Source: Paenibacillus dakarensis
GTDB lineage: Bacteria; Bacillota; Bacilli; Paenibacillales; Paenibacillaceae
Assembly (NCBI RefSeq): GCF_001373415.1
Contig: NZ_CDSE01000087.1
Location: forward strand, 29,670 to 93,669
DNA length: 64,000 nucleotides
Direction: 5' to 3'
Shown here one piece after another: positions 34,305 to 42,895 of the stretch (its first letter is position 1; the number at the start of each line of letters is the position of its first letter). A program made the position numbers and the translations under genes. A model generated the notes under the pieces. It saw only the letters and a list, made by a program, of their open reading frames with translations, did not search any database and had not been told where the DNA came from.

Positions 34305-35456
34305 ATGAAAACAGCGATTTGGTTGTACATGTTTTTGTTTCTGGCATTCTTTGATCTGCATGCCCAGTATCCTGTTCTCACACCGTTTGCGATATCGCTC
34401 GGTGCCGCCCCGACATTCATTGGATGGATGATGGGCATTTATGCTTTAACACATTTGCCGGGCAACCTGCTTGCCGGAAACCTCATTGACAAGCAAGGGA
34501 GCCGGCGATATATCATCTTCAGCCTGACGTTTGCCGGTATAATCCTGCTGCTGCAAGCCCATGTACAGCTGCCTTGGCAGCTGCTTGCACTCCGCTCCGT
34601 CAGCGGTTTTGTGCTTGCCTTTTTGTCTCCTGCCTGCCTTGCACTTCTGGCTTCCCTATCTAAAGACCCCGTAACACAAGGGAAATACATGTCAGGACAC
34701 GGTGTCGTTCATACGCTTGCATCTGTCCTCTCCCCGGCAGCAGGGGCCTTTATCGTAGCAAAAGCAGGCTTTTCAGGAACATTCCAAAGCCTGGGCTGGG
34801 TATTGATTTTCACAGGAATTATGGCTTATCTCACCATTCCAAAACCATCTAAACTCACTGTCAGCCAGGGGGGCAACAACAAACCTCAAGAAGCATCCAA
34901 GGCGCTTCCTTTCAGCCTTCGCCTGTACCTTATTCCCTTTGCCACTGCTTGTTCACAAGGCATTCTGTTCTTTGAGCTCCCTCTCCGGGCCAACGGTCAA
35001 GCAAGCATTATGTCCACCGGTCTTCTCTTTTCGAGTGTAAGCCTCGGTGCGTTAGTTACACTTAGCATGCTATTTCTGAACAAATATGCACCTGTCAAGA
35101 GAGTCGCCCTGGGCATCTTTGGACTCGCATTATGTTTCTATGCCCTGGCGGCAGCAGATCAGCTTCCGCTTATCGCGATATTATTTACTCTGGGCATAGC
35201 CAAAGGGCTGCTGTTCCCCGCCCTCTCTTCGCTATTTATTGAATTAAGCGGAGGAGGGAGACTCGGCAAAGTGTTCTCATACCAATCCATTGCAATGTCG
35301 ATCGGTTCCTTTATAGGCCCTATTGCTTCAGGACAGATTAGAGACGTAATTTCTCCTTACTTTATTGCTTTTCTCTTGTTGATGATTATTTTGCTGTTCC
35401 TTCCATTCCATAAAAAAACTCAATCCGTTGAAATTCCCGCAGGGATAAGCGTCTAA
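34305..35456 (+). CDS. MFS transporter
   Basis: A 383-residue major facilitator with 12 predicted helices. The loop 2-3 signature is GNLIDKQGSRR near 59-69. No substrate-specific motif stands out; it resembles drug/metabolite efflux members. The start at 34305 follows TAGGAGGTG directly, whereas the ATG at 34284 precedes that site. It diverges from the hypothetical membrane protein gene. Confidence 0.85.
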   Translation: MKTAIWLYMFLFLAFFDLHAQYPVLTPFAISLGAAPTFIGWMMGIYALTHLPGNLLAGNLIDKQGSRRYIIFSLTFAGIILLLQAHVQLPWQLLALRSVSGFVLAFLSPACLALLASLSKDPVTQGKYMSGHGVVHTLASVLSPAAGAFIVAKAGFSGTFQSLGWVLIFTGIMAYLTIPKPSKLTVSQGGNNKPQEASKALPFSLRLYLIPFATACSQGILFFELPLRANGQASIMSTGLLFSSVSLGALVTLSMLFLNKYAPVKRVALGIFGLALCFYALAAADQLPLIAILFTLGIAKGLLFPALSSLFIELSGGGRLGKVFSYQSIAMSIGSFIGPIASGQIRDVISPYFIAFLLLMIILLFLPFHKKTQSVEIPAGISV

Positions 35457-35483
35457 CATGGATCTCATTGCAAAATGCTGATT

Positions 35484-35497
35484 ATGATAAATATCAT
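35484..35497. promoter_or_regulatory. Palindrome resembling a Fur/PerR-type operator
   Basis: ATGATAAATATCAT is a perfect 6-2-6 inverted repeat with the GATA/TATC look of Fur-family sites. It lies about 100 bases before a small sporulation-type gene and after the MFS gene. Confidence 0.3.
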
Positions 35498-35597
35498 TCA
35501 CCTCCCAATAGGCCAACACACAGTCCACTTGGATATTTGGACCATAGTATACACTGTGGCAAATGACCACCGAGATTCAAATAAGGGGTGAAGATAA

Positions 35598-35705
35598 ATG
35601 AGTCACGAACATAAACACTGTCATACAGTGAAAGGCGGCTCCTCTGTTGGAATGATTTTGGTTCTGTATATTTTACTAGTAATCATTCTTAGCTGTTTTT
35701 ACTAA
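35598..35705 (+). CDS. YjcZ-type small membrane protein
   Basis: A 35-residue protein with a His-rich head (MSHEHKHCHTVK), a Gly/Ser hinge and one membrane helix (VGMILVLYILLVIILSC). The helix closely follows the ILVLFILLVI pattern of the YjcZ family of sporulation peptides. AAGGGGTGA precedes the ATG and a strong terminator follows. The His/Cys-rich head is not typical and might bind metal. A sequence CATAGTATA at 35543-35551 fits a mother-cell sigma-K -10, but its -35 spacing is uncertain. Confidence 0.65.
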   Translation: MSHEHKHCHTVKGGSSVGMILVLYILLVIILSCFY

Positions 35706-35721
35706 AATTCAACAACTCAAC

Positions 35722-35760
35722 TACGGCCTTTGAGACAAAGGCCGTTTTCTTTTTTTTGCA
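35722..35760 (+). terminator. Terminator of the YjcZ-type gene
   Basis: Perfect stem ACGGCCTTTG / CAAAGGCCGT followed by TTTCTTTTTTTT. Confidence 0.9.
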
Positions 35761-35873
35761 TGAAGACTCGCTGACAAGTTAAACTAAGTACACAGCCAGT
35801 TCCACCATGATTCTGCGACATTTCCCGGGGAATTTCACAGGGACATGCCTTAAATAGGACAGAGGTGACATAA

Positions 35874-36221
35874 ATGTCGATTTTTATTATTGTTGAAGGC
35901 AAAAATGACCGCAGCAAGCTTCGCCGGCTTCTAACTCCGGATATTACAATCCTTTGCACGTTCGGTACGTTAAACACTCTGAAGCTGGAATCGTTGTACA
36001 AGCAGGTTCGAAATCATGAAGTGTATCTTTTTATGGATAATGACAGCTCAGGTAAAAAGATCAGAGGTGTACTCCGCGATGTATTCCCTGATGCCACTCA
36101 CATTTATACGAGACGGGGGTATGCAGGAGTGGAAGGTACACCTGATGAATATGTGATAGCCCAGCTAGAAAAAGCCGGGTTGGAGGAGTTTATCATCTAT
36201 CCCCCTCCTATGCCTACTTAG
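35874..36221 (+). CDS. TOPRIM domain protein
   Basis: A stand-alone TOPRIM domain of 115 residues with the acidic metal-binding residues E8 (IVEGKND) and D55/D57 (FMDNDSSGKK). The pattern is near that of RNase M5 and small DnaG-like TOPRIM proteins, but it lacks their C-terminal domains. A nuclease or nucleotidyl-transfer role is likely; the substrate is unknown. GAGGTGA precedes the start and a terminator follows. Confidence 0.82.
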   Translation: MSIFIIVEGKNDRSKLRRLLTPDITILCTFGTLNTLKLESLYKQVRNHEVYLFMDNDSSGKKIRGVLRDVFPDATHIYTRRGYAGVEGTPDEYVIAQLEKAGLEEFIIYPPPMPT

Positions 36222-36237
36222 GCTTTTCAGGGAATAA

Positions 36238-36302
36238 GAAAAGCGTGAAACCATCAAAGAGACTGGGGTCAGTCCCCTGATAGTTCCAACGCTTTTTTTA
36301 AT
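36238..36302. terminator. Terminator between the TOPRIM gene and sco
   Basis: Long imperfect stem with ends AAAGCGT / ACGCTTT, followed by TTTTT on the plus strand. Confidence 0.7.
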
Positions 36303-36309
36303 GTATATA

Positions 36310-36927
36310 TTATTCCTTAACTAATGCTCTAACGTCCTTTGCAACTTCTTCGATCTGCACGCTGTCCGGGTCTGCTGCATTGTACATTTTCCGGATATTA
36401 TTATCGCGGTCGACCAATGCTATATAGTTCCCGTGTGTAAAGTTCGATGAATCTTTGCCGAGCAGCGGAATTTTGAAGGAGCCTTCCATCAGTTCCCTTG
36501 TCTTCTCCTGGTCTCCGCGGAGAAAATACCACCCGCTGTAATCTGCGAAGAATCGATCCCCGAACTCCTTGATCTTCTCACGCGTATCCGTCACAGGATC
36601 AAAGGAAATGGAGACAAAGCTCACATCTTTACCGAATGTGCCGTCGTTCTTCAGTTCATCCTGAACCTTGGACAACAAAAAAGTCGTTACAGGACATACA
36701 TCAGGACAGCTTGTGAAGTAAAAATACATCAACCTTACTTGTCCTTTAGTGTCATCTCTCGACACCGTTTTCCCATCCACATTTTCCATCGTAAAGTCCG
36801 CAACCTGTCCAACAACAGGATACTTACTCTTCCCGATACCTAATGCGTTGTATACGAGCGCTATGGCTGCAATAATGCATACTGCAAGCACCAGCCAAGT
36901 CCATTTAAATTGTTTGAGCGATGACAT
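36310..36927 (-). CDS. SCO1/SenC family copper protein
   Basis: A thioredoxin-fold copper chaperone of 205 residues, anchored by one N-terminal helix (9-27) and facing outward. The copper ligands C74 and C78 (SCPDVCP) and H165 (FTHGNY) are all present. It inserts copper into the CuA centre of cytochrome c oxidase subunit II. It lies downstream of ctaB on the same strand, 57 bases away, which supports an oxidase-assembly role. The B. subtilis counterpart is YpmQ. Confidence 0.93.
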   Translation of the reverse strand: MSSLKQFKWTWLVLAVCIIAAIALVYNALGIGKSKYPVVGQVADFTMENVDGKTVSRDDTKGQVRLMYFYFTSCPDVCPVTTFLLSKVQDELKNDGTFGKDVSFVSISFDPVTDTREKIKEFGDRFFADYSGWYFLRGDQEKTRELMEGSFKIPLLGKDSSNFTHGNYIALVDRDNNIRKMYNAADPDSVQIEEVAKDVRALVKE

Positions 36928-36984
36928 TCAAGCCCGTTCTCCCTTCATTCCACCTATATTTTATATAGAGAAGACAACTCTAGG

Positions 36985-37923
36985 TTAATGAACTGTATTA
37001 AGAACGAGAACAATTAAACTAAGCGTCAAATAGTTAATGGAGAAGAGGAATACTTTTTTGGACCAAGCTTCATTATCTTGGGCACGAAGGCCTTTAATAG
37101 TAAGATAAAGCCAGGTTATTGATAACAGCAGTGAGATCACCAGGAAAAAGACTCCGGCATAGCCGTACGCATACATCAATACAGGCAGCGGAACTAACAG
37201 CGCCACATAAGGTATCATTTGGATTTTAGTCCGTTTAATGCCCTTTACCACCGGAAGCAGCGGAAACCCTGCTGCACGATATTCTTCAACACGGCGAATA
37301 CCAAGTGCCCAGAAGTGAGGTGGCTGCCATAAGAACAGTAAGGCAAACAACAGCCATGCCCCCATATCTACCGTATGTGTAACAGCAACATAACCAATGA
37401 CCGGCGGCATAGCACCGGAAATAGCTCCAACCGATGTACTCCAGGTTGAGCTCCGTTTAAGCCAGAGCGTATAGACCACTACGTATACAAACATACCTAC
37501 AATTCCAAATATGCCTGCCAGCACGCCTGAGAAAATGAAAAGGACCGCCAGGCCTACAACACCTAAAGTGATCGCGTACCATAACACCACATTTGGGGTG
37601 AGGCGACCTGTAGGGAGAGAGCGCTTACGGGTCCGTTCCATCTTCATGTCCAAATCACGGTCAAAATAATTATTAAAAACACAAGACGATGCCATAACAA
37701 GTACGGTTCCGAGAAGTGTCATGATCATCAATCCAATTTGTATGTCCCATTGGGAAGCAAGCCAAAATCCGGCAAAAGCCGCTATTAAATTAGACCGGAT
37801 AATCCCGGGTTTTGTCACAGTAATGAAATCTTTCCAAGTACCCGATTGTTCAGGCGGGTTGGATTTTGCGGAAGCCAGTGTTACGGAATCCGAAGGAGCT
37901 TGGTAACTCATGTGATTTTCCAC
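36985..37923 (-). CDS. ctaB: Protoheme IX farnesyltransferase (heme O synthase)
   Basis: CtaB attaches farnesyl diphosphate to protoheme to give heme O, the substrate of CtaA. The 312-residue UbiA-superfamily prenyltransferase has nine membrane helices and the first Asp-rich motif NNYFDRDLDMKMERT near 85-99. It begins with GTG about 12 bases after AAGGAGG. The ctaCDEF oxidase genes are not here; sco follows. Together with ctaA it supplies heme A. Confidence 0.94.
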   Translation of the reverse strand: MENHMSYQAPSDSVTLASAKSNPPEQSGTWKDFITVTKPGIIRSNLIAAFAGFWLASQWDIQIGLMIMTLLGTVLVMASSCVFNNYFDRDLDMKMERTRKRSLPTGRLTPNVVLWYAITLGVVGLAVLFIFSGVLAGIFGIVGMFVYVVVYTLWLKRSSTWSTSVGAISGAMPPVIGYVAVTHTVDMGAWLLFALLFLWQPPHFWALGIRRVEEYRAAGFPLLPVVKGIKRTKIQMIPYVALLVPLPVLMYAYGYAGVFFLVISLLLSITWLYLTIKGLRAQDNEAWSKKVFLFSINYLTLSLIVLVLNTVH

Positions 37924-38146
37924 GTTTCAAACGTTCCTCCTTGTTCTGTCGTTATGGAGAAAGATGCCTCCGCTATAAAGTTTATCATATCAGCACGAAT
38001 AAGTGTTGCGCAATCCTCCGAATTCATTCGACCAATATGACAATTCGGTGAATTTTAACAGAAGTTTTCCAGCTTGACGGTGGCCCTTCCAGTAAGGCAC
38101 AATTTGTCTAAGAATGACCGGCACCGTAAGGAAGTTCTCGCACATA

Positions 38147-38177
38147 AAAAAGCCCGAGCATTGCTGCTCGGACTTGA
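38147..38177 (-). terminator. Terminator of the first SASP gene
   Basis: Minus-strand CCGAGCAGCAATGCTCGG hairpin followed by GCTTTTTT. Confidence 0.8.
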
Positions 38178-38198
38178 ATGCACTTTATAAAAATGTAA

Positions 38199-38420
38199 TT
38201 ACAAGTTGCGTCCAGAAAGGGACTGTTCCGCTATTTGCACCAAACGTTTTGTGATATATCCACCAAGCGATCCAGTTTCACGTGAAGTATAATGACCCAT
38301 ATAGCCATCTTGTGGGATAGTGACACCCAGCTCTTGAGCAGCCTCCATTTTAAGCTGCTGCAAAGCGGCGTTTGCTTGCGGTACTACCAAATTATTACTG
38401 CGGGAACCTCGTTGTGCCAT
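38199..38420 (-). CDS. Alpha/beta-type small acid-soluble spore protein
   Basis: A 73-residue DNA-binding spore protein. It has the family's two conserved blocks, SNNLVVPQANAALQQLK and GSLGGYITKRLVQIAEQ. Such proteins coat spore DNA, hold it in A-like form and protect it from UV and heat. The start at 38420 has GGGAG upstream. Where model proteins have the GPR protease site EIASEF, it reads EAAQEL. A matching paralogue lies 1.6 kb away on the other strand. Confidence 0.95.
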   Translation of the reverse strand: MAQRGSRSNNLVVPQANAALQQLKMEAAQELGVTIPQDGYMGHYTSRETGSLGGYITKRLVQIAEQSLSGRNL

Positions 38421-38476
38421 GTTTATCAAATCTCCCTTCACTGATAGGTCTGTGTTCCAGTGCAAGCTTGCAAGCT

Positions 38477-38506
38477 TATTATGTCTTTTTCTCGCACCAT
38501 TATACC
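38477..38506 (-). promoter_or_regulatory. Candidate sigma-G promoter of the first SASP gene
   Basis: Minus-strand GGTATA (-35) and CATAATA (-10) with a 17-base spacer fit the forespore sigma-G pattern. Confidence 0.55.
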
Positions 38507-38565
38507 TAAGTATTTTGTAAAAATCCGAGAGGCGTTAAATCCCAAAACATTGGAGGTTTTTATAC

Positions 38566-38733
38566 ATGAGCAAAGGACTCTCCCTTTGGTTTGCCTGTTC
38601 ATCCATTCTATTGCTAAGCGCTTCAGCTATCTCAATTAGCCATAATGTCTTACTAGCTATCCTGCTAGCTATTCTTTCGGTATTCAATATCGGGTGGGGC
38701 TTTATTATTAAGGCAAAGCGCAGACGCTCCTGA
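38566..38733 (+). CDS. Small hydrophobic membrane protein
   Basis: A 55-residue protein with two hydrophobic helices (about 5-24 and 27-49) and a basic end KAKRRRS. TTGGAGG stands ten bases upstream of the ATG. I do not recognise a family. It lies between the first SASP gene and the epimerase, with no terminator between it and the latter. Confidence 0.55.
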   Translation: MSKGLSLWFACSSILLLSASAISISHNVLLAILLAILSVFNIGWGFIIKAKRRRS

Positions 38734-38803
38734 CATAAAGGATTATGGCTATTGAATCCAGTCAAATATGACATGCATTTTTTTTACGTCTGTTCGTAAA
38801 ATC

Positions 38804-38812
38804 TGTTATGAT
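38804..38812 (+). promoter_or_regulatory. Extended -10 promoter before the epimerase gene
   Basis: TGTTATGAT (TG-n-TATGAT) about 45 bases before the start codon, with only a poor -35. Confidence 0.4.
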
Positions 38813-38858
38813 GGAGTTAATCATCTACTATTGATTAATGTGGTAAAGGAGCATCGAT

Positions 38859-39839
38859 ATGAATCAAGTGACCAAAGGACAATGGAATGGATACGACACG
38901 TACATCTTAAACACTGGACGACTAGAAGTGACACTCCTTCCGCGTCTCGGTAACAATGTCATCGAAATAAAGGACCAGCAAGAACAACGCCAAGTGCTCC
39001 GTAAGCCTGAAGAAAGTGAGCTGGCATTCTACTTACAAAAACCTTACCATTTCGGCATCCCGATGCTAATTCCACCTGGCCGGATCGCTAAAGGCCGCTT
39101 CGAGTACGATGGAACCAGTTATCAATTTGATCAAAATACAGCTAACGAAAATCATATCCACGGACTGCATCGTACTCAAGCTTGGTGCGTTAGTGATATT
39201 GAAGAAGATGATGAGGGCTGCGCTGTCACTACGGAATTTTTAACATCAAGTGACCCGCGCTGGATAGATCAAATGCCGGAACCATTGAAATTACAAATGA
39301 CCTTCCGCTTGCAAGGATCTGAACTTCATCAACGTTTACGGGTTACTAACCTCGGAAGCCGCTCTATTCCTTTCGGGCTTGGATACCATACTTGGCTCCT
39401 CCTCGACGGACGCCCCGATCAATGGACGCTGAAACTTCCGGTTGATGGAATCTGTACGCTTGATGAACAGCTTCTCCCAACAGGAGAGTTCTCTTCTCTT
39501 GGCAAACTGGAAGCATTGAACACCGGATGTAACCTGAAGGGGTCAGATCTGGACACCATTTTTAAAATTCCTGAAGGTGCGCCGGCTGAAGCTCTTCTCA
39601 CTCGAGATGATGGATATTCCATTGAATACTCAGCGGACCGCTCATTCTTTAAATATTGGGTGTTATATACGAAAGGAACGGCCGATCAATTCCTCTGCAT
39701 CGAGCCTTACACCTGGATTCCTAACGCACCGAATCTCGATCTCCCAAATGAACTGACCGGTCTTATTAACCTGGAGCCTAATCAAATGATTGAGCTTAAT
39801 ACAAAATTGCAAATCCACTATCCAATCTCGAAAGATTGA
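38859..39839 (+). CDS. Aldose 1-epimerase family protein
   Basis: A 326-residue galactose-mutarotase-fold enzyme that interconverts the anomers of free or phosphorylated sugars. Expected catalytic residues are H101 (NHIHGLHR), H177 (GLGYHTWL) and the glutamate in CIEPYTW near 290. The sugar is not defined. It stands between two SASP genes but has its own promoter and terminator, so a spore role is not implied. Confidence 0.87.
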   Translation: MNQVTKGQWNGYDTYILNTGRLEVTLLPRLGNNVIEIKDQQEQRQVLRKPEESELAFYLQKPYHFGIPMLIPPGRIAKGRFEYDGTSYQFDQNTANENHIHGLHRTQAWCVSDIEEDDEGCAVTTEFLTSSDPRWIDQMPEPLKLQMTFRLQGSELHQRLRVTNLGSRSIPFGLGYHTWLLLDGRPDQWTLKLPVDGICTLDEQLLPTGEFSSLGKLEALNTGCNLKGSDLDTIFKIPEGAPAEALLTRDDGYSIEYSADRSFFKYWVLYTKGTADQFLCIEPYTWIPNAPNLDLPNELTGLINLEPNQMIELNTKLQIHYPISKD

Positions 39840-39851
39840 ATTGAACATTTA

Positions 39852-39881
39852 CGAGCCCTGATAACTTCAGGGCTTTTTTTA
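39852..39881 (+). terminator. Terminator of the epimerase gene
   Basis: AGCCCTG / CAGGGCT stem followed by seven T. Confidence 0.85.
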
Positions 39882-39924
39882 TATTCTGCACTAATAATTA
39901 CCAAGAATGATGTGTGTATCTTAC

Positions 39925-39954
39925 GCATGAGATCCTTCCCTTTCAACCATAATA
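39925..39954 (+). promoter_or_regulatory. Candidate sigma-G promoter of the second SASP gene
   Basis: GCATGA (-35) and CATAATA (-10) with a 17-base spacer; the -10 is identical to that of the first SASP gene. Confidence 0.55.
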
Positions 39955-39986
39955 AACTCATACAACGTGAAAAGGAGGTGACAAAC

Positions 39987-40235
39987 ATGGGTATGGGTCA
40001 AGGAGGACAAAGCCGCAGAAGCGGAAGCCGTTCCAACAACCTGGTCGTGCCTCAAGCTAACGCTGCGCTTCAACAATTGAAGTTTGAAGCAGCACAAGAA
40101 TTGGGCGTAACGATTCCACAAGACGGTTATATGGGTAACTACACTTCCCGTGAGACTGGTTCTTTGGGAGGTTACATTACTAAACGTCTGGTGCAAATGG
40201 CTGAACAACAATTGTCTGGTCGTTCAAACTTGTAG
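39987..40235 (+). CDS. Alpha/beta-type small acid-soluble spore protein
   Basis: An 82-residue spore DNA-binding protein, nearly the same as the SASP at 38199-38420 over SNNLVVPQANAALQQLK to the GSLGGYITKRLVQMAEQQ end, plus a longer Gly/Gln/Arg-rich head (MGMGQGGQSRRSG). AAAGGAGGTG precedes the ATG. It shares the EAAQEL form of the protease site. The two genes probably arose by duplication and give a dose effect in the forespore. Confidence 0.95.
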   Translation: MGMGQGGQSRRSGSRSNNLVVPQANAALQQLKFEAAQELGVTIPQDGYMGNYTSRETGSLGGYITKRLVQMAEQQLSGRSNL

Positions 40236-40256
40236 TCGATAATGCTCTTCCTATAA

Positions 40257-40294
40257 AGAGAGAGGCGATCTTCTCCCCAAAGATCGCCTCTCTT
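40257..40294. terminator. Hairpin after the second SASP gene
   Basis: A 14-bp perfect stem AGAGAGGCGATCTT and complement; only TTGTTAT follows, but the position suits a terminator. Confidence 0.65.
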
Positions 40295-40345
40295 GTTATG
40301 TATTTTAAGGAAAACATAAAATAAACCGCTTTCAACCAATGAATC

Positions 40346-40750
40346 TTAAAACTCTAAGGTTGCCTCTGAAACGCTTGATCTGGGATAACGAATCATCAAA
40401 TTTGCCATATTATAATTCGATTCGAGGATCGCATCCACCATAATAAGCCCTTGTTTCACCACAAAATCATAGCTGATTTCTCCATGCGTCCAATGTCTTT
40501 TATGCTTAAGACTTTCAAGAGCCATAGCTCTGAATGATAGCAGTTGATCTGTGTTTAACCCATCCTCAACAGGTGCCATTACGCCGTTACGTCCTGAGAG
40601 TGGATTATGGCGGATACCGAATTTCCCAATTACGTTATTTCTTATTTGCACAAATACAGTACCCGAAGATAGTCCAGATAGTTCATTTTCCAATTCTTTA
40701 AATACTAAATCTAATTGCCTAACCAGAGAAAGCTGATCCAATTTAATCAT
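40346..40750 (-). CDS. Hypothetical protein
   Basis: A 134-residue soluble protein that I do not recognise. It has a helical start (VRQLDLVFKELENELSGL) and then beta-rich segments (TVFVQIRNNVIGKFGIRHN, HGEISYDFVVKQGLIMVDAIL). No cysteines, catalytic motif or membrane helix are visible. AAGGGGGTTTGAA precedes the ATG. It stands alone. Confidence 0.6.
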   Translation of the reverse strand: MIKLDQLSLVRQLDLVFKELENELSGLSSGTVFVQIRNNVIGKFGIRHNPLSGRNGVMAPVEDGLNTDQLLSFRAMALESLKHKRHWTHGEISYDFVVKQGLIMVDAILESNYNMANLMIRYPRSSVSEATLEF

Positions 40751-40926
40751 TTCAAACCCCCTTAATTATCTTAATTATTCCCCTATATAGGGCTTATGAC
40801 TCATTATATGACAAACATTTGGTGTCATCAACAAGATTCCACATAATTGGGTATTTATTCCTAGTATTTTAGTTTTTTCCTCACCCAAATCCCCTTCAAT
40901 TCGACATTATTTTTCTAAGCATTCAC

Positions 40927-41049
40927 ATGGCTGTAGAGCGATTTATTGAAAAGTACAGGTATACCGGAGGGACAAGTACCCCATGGTACTATGTTAAGAA
41001 GGATGATAACTCATTCTATCGTTATATAACGGCTTGGTATAAAAATTAA
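40927..41049 (+). CDS. Doubtful 40-residue open frame, possibly a gene remnant
   Basis: The only notable content of the 300-base gap after the hypothetical gene is a frame rich in aromatics (FIEKYRYTGGTSTPWYYV, then FYRYITAWYKN). It reads like the end of a real protein, but the ATG lacks a ribosome site and the frame upstream is closed by a stop at 40870. It could be a decayed 3' end of a lost gene. The rest of the gap is AT-rich with nothing I can name. Confidence 0.2.
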   Translation: MAVERFIEKYRYTGGTSTPWYYVKKDDNSFYRYITAWYKN

Positions 41050-41055
41050 ACAAAA

Positions 41056-41083
41056 AAAGAAGTCCCAAGGGACCTCTTTCCTG
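41056..41083 (-). terminator. Terminator of pepF
   Basis: Minus-strand AGAGGTCCC-TT-GGGACTTCT followed by seven T. Confidence 0.8.
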
Positions 41084-41089
41084 TCTATA

Positions 41090-42895
41090 TTATATTAAAG
41101 CAAGGTGTTCCGTCATCTGTAAAAATTCCCCGATATCCGCGAGGCACATATCCACTGCACTTTGCCAGAAATCGCGCTGTGTAAGGTCTACATCAAGATG
41201 CTTTTTGGCAAGCTCTTCAACAGTCATAATTCCGGTATCACGAAGCAGCGCATCATATTTATCTGCGAATGGGCTTCCCTCTTCCAGCGCACGGACATAA
41301 AGCCCCGTACTGAACAAATAGCCGAATGTATACGGGAAATTATAGAATGGAACGCCTGTGCTGTAGAAATGCAGCTTGGAAGCCCAGAAATGAGGATGGT
41401 AGGTAGTCAGAGCGCCGCAATAGGCTTCCTTCTGAGCTTCCTCCATCAAATCGGAAATCTCCTCCTGATTCAGCAGTCCTTCCTTTCGCTTGTCGTAAAA
41501 ACGGGTTTCAAACAAGAACCGGGCATGGATGTTCATGAAAAATGCAACGCTGTTCTGGATTTTTTCTTCTAGTAGGGCCAGCTTCTCTTCTTCATTTTTA
41601 GCTGATTTAACAAGCGCATCCGCCACGATCATTTCTGCGAAGGTTGAAGCTGTCTCCGCTACATTCATTGCATAGTTCTGATTGAGGACCGGCAAACCTT
41701 TCATTAAAAATTGATGGTAGGCATGCCCCAGCTCATGAGCCAGTGTAGATACATTCGAAGCAGTCCCCCCAAATGTCATGAAAATTCTTGTCTGATTGCT
41801 TTCCTGGAATGAAGTACAGAATCCACCCGGGCGTTTTCCTGGCCGATCTTCCGCCTCAATCCAGCTTTTATCAAATGCCATCTGTGAAAACTCCGCCAGT
41901 CTTGAACTAAACTTGCCAAACTGCTCCACAATGGTTTCTGCTGCTTCATCATAGGTTACTTTTGAAACCGAAGTTCTAATCGGCGCCTCTACGTCTGTCC
42001 AGGATAATCCGTCCAGTCCCAGCAGCTTGGCTTTGCGGTTCAAGTATTGAACCACCATAGGCTTGGCATCCTGAATAACTGCCCACATCGTGTCCAGTGT
42101 TTCACGGGACATCCGATTGATGGCAAGCGGTTCTTTAAGGACATCGTCCCAGCCACGATTAGCATACAGCTTCAAGCGAAAGCCGGCCAAGTGATTAAGT
42201 GTATCTGCACAATAGTCACCTGCTTCGGTCCAAGCTTTTTCCCATTTTTCAAACATATCCTGCCTGATTTCACGATTCGGGTTATGGAGCTGATTATGAG
42301 CTTGACCTGCAGACAGCATTTTTGTCTTCCCGTCTTCTTCGAACGGAATCTGAATTTTGCTGACAATGGTATCGTAAAACTCTCCCCAGCCATGATAACC
42401 GTCAATCGCAAGCTCAAGTGCTAAACTTTCCATTTCCGGATTCATTTTCTCACGGGCTAAATCCCGGCTCTCGTTCAATATAAATTGATACGGCTTTACC
42501 TTACTTGTTGATGTCCAAGCTTCCCACACCGTATCGTCGATACCGCGCAGCAGATTATCAAACGTGGTTGAAATACTTTGAAGATCTGCATACATTGTGG
42601 TAACCCGCCCGGAAAGCTGGATTGCCTTCTTATCATTCTGGTCCTGTGCTGCCAAACAGCCAACAAATGAACCGGCTTCGCTTAGCTTTGCTGCAGAACT
42701 CTCAAGCTTGGTCAAAATATGCTCTAGCGACTCTGCTCCCTTGAGATCCGCAGGAACTTTCGCGCCTACCACCACTGTACGAAGTTCTTTCATTTCTTTC
42801 TCTAAAGAACTGAGAAATGCTGCGAATTCAGGAGAATGCGACCCTCCTGAAAAAATGGATTCCAAATCCCATGTTTGCTGCAGTGGTTTATTCAT
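41090..42895 (-). CDS. pepF: Oligoendopeptidase F (M3 family)
   Basis: Cytosolic zinc metallopeptidase of 601 residues that cuts medium-size peptides. The zinc site HELGH is at 387-391, within LAHELGHAYHQ, and the third ligand glutamate lies in the following ETASTFAEM helix. I start at 42895 because AAAGGTG stands six bases upstream; a start 21 bases further out loses this spacing. In B. subtilis the gene (yjbG) is near yjbI globin and nadK, and both also appear in the next 6 kb here. Confidence 0.94.
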   Translation of the reverse strand: MNKPLQQTWDLESIFSGGSHSPEFAAFLSSLEKEMKELRTVVVGAKVPADLKGAESLEHILTKLESSAAKLSEAGSFVGCLAAQDQNDKKAIQLSGRVTTMYADLQSISTTFDNLLRGIDDTVWEAWTSTSKVKPYQFILNESRDLAREKMNPEMESLALELAIDGYHGWGEFYDTIVSKIQIPFEEDGKTKMLSAGQAHNQLHNPNREIRQDMFEKWEKAWTEAGDYCADTLNHLAGFRLKLYANRGWDDVLKEPLAINRMSRETLDTMWAVIQDAKPMVVQYLNRKAKLLGLDGLSWTDVEAPIRTSVSKVTYDEAAETIVEQFGKFSSRLAEFSQMAFDKSWIEAEDRPGKRPGGFCTSFQESNQTRIFMTFGGTASNVSTLAHELGHAYHQFLMKGLPVLNQNYAMNVAETASTFAEMIVADALVKSAKNEEEKLALLEEKIQNSVAFFMNIHARFLFETRFYDKRKEGLLNQEEISDLMEEAQKEAYCGALTTYHPHFWASKLHFYSTGVPFYNFPYTFGYLFSTGLYVRALEEGSPFADKYDALLRDTGIMTVEELAKKHLDVDLTQRDFWQSAVDMCLADIGEFLQMTEHLALI

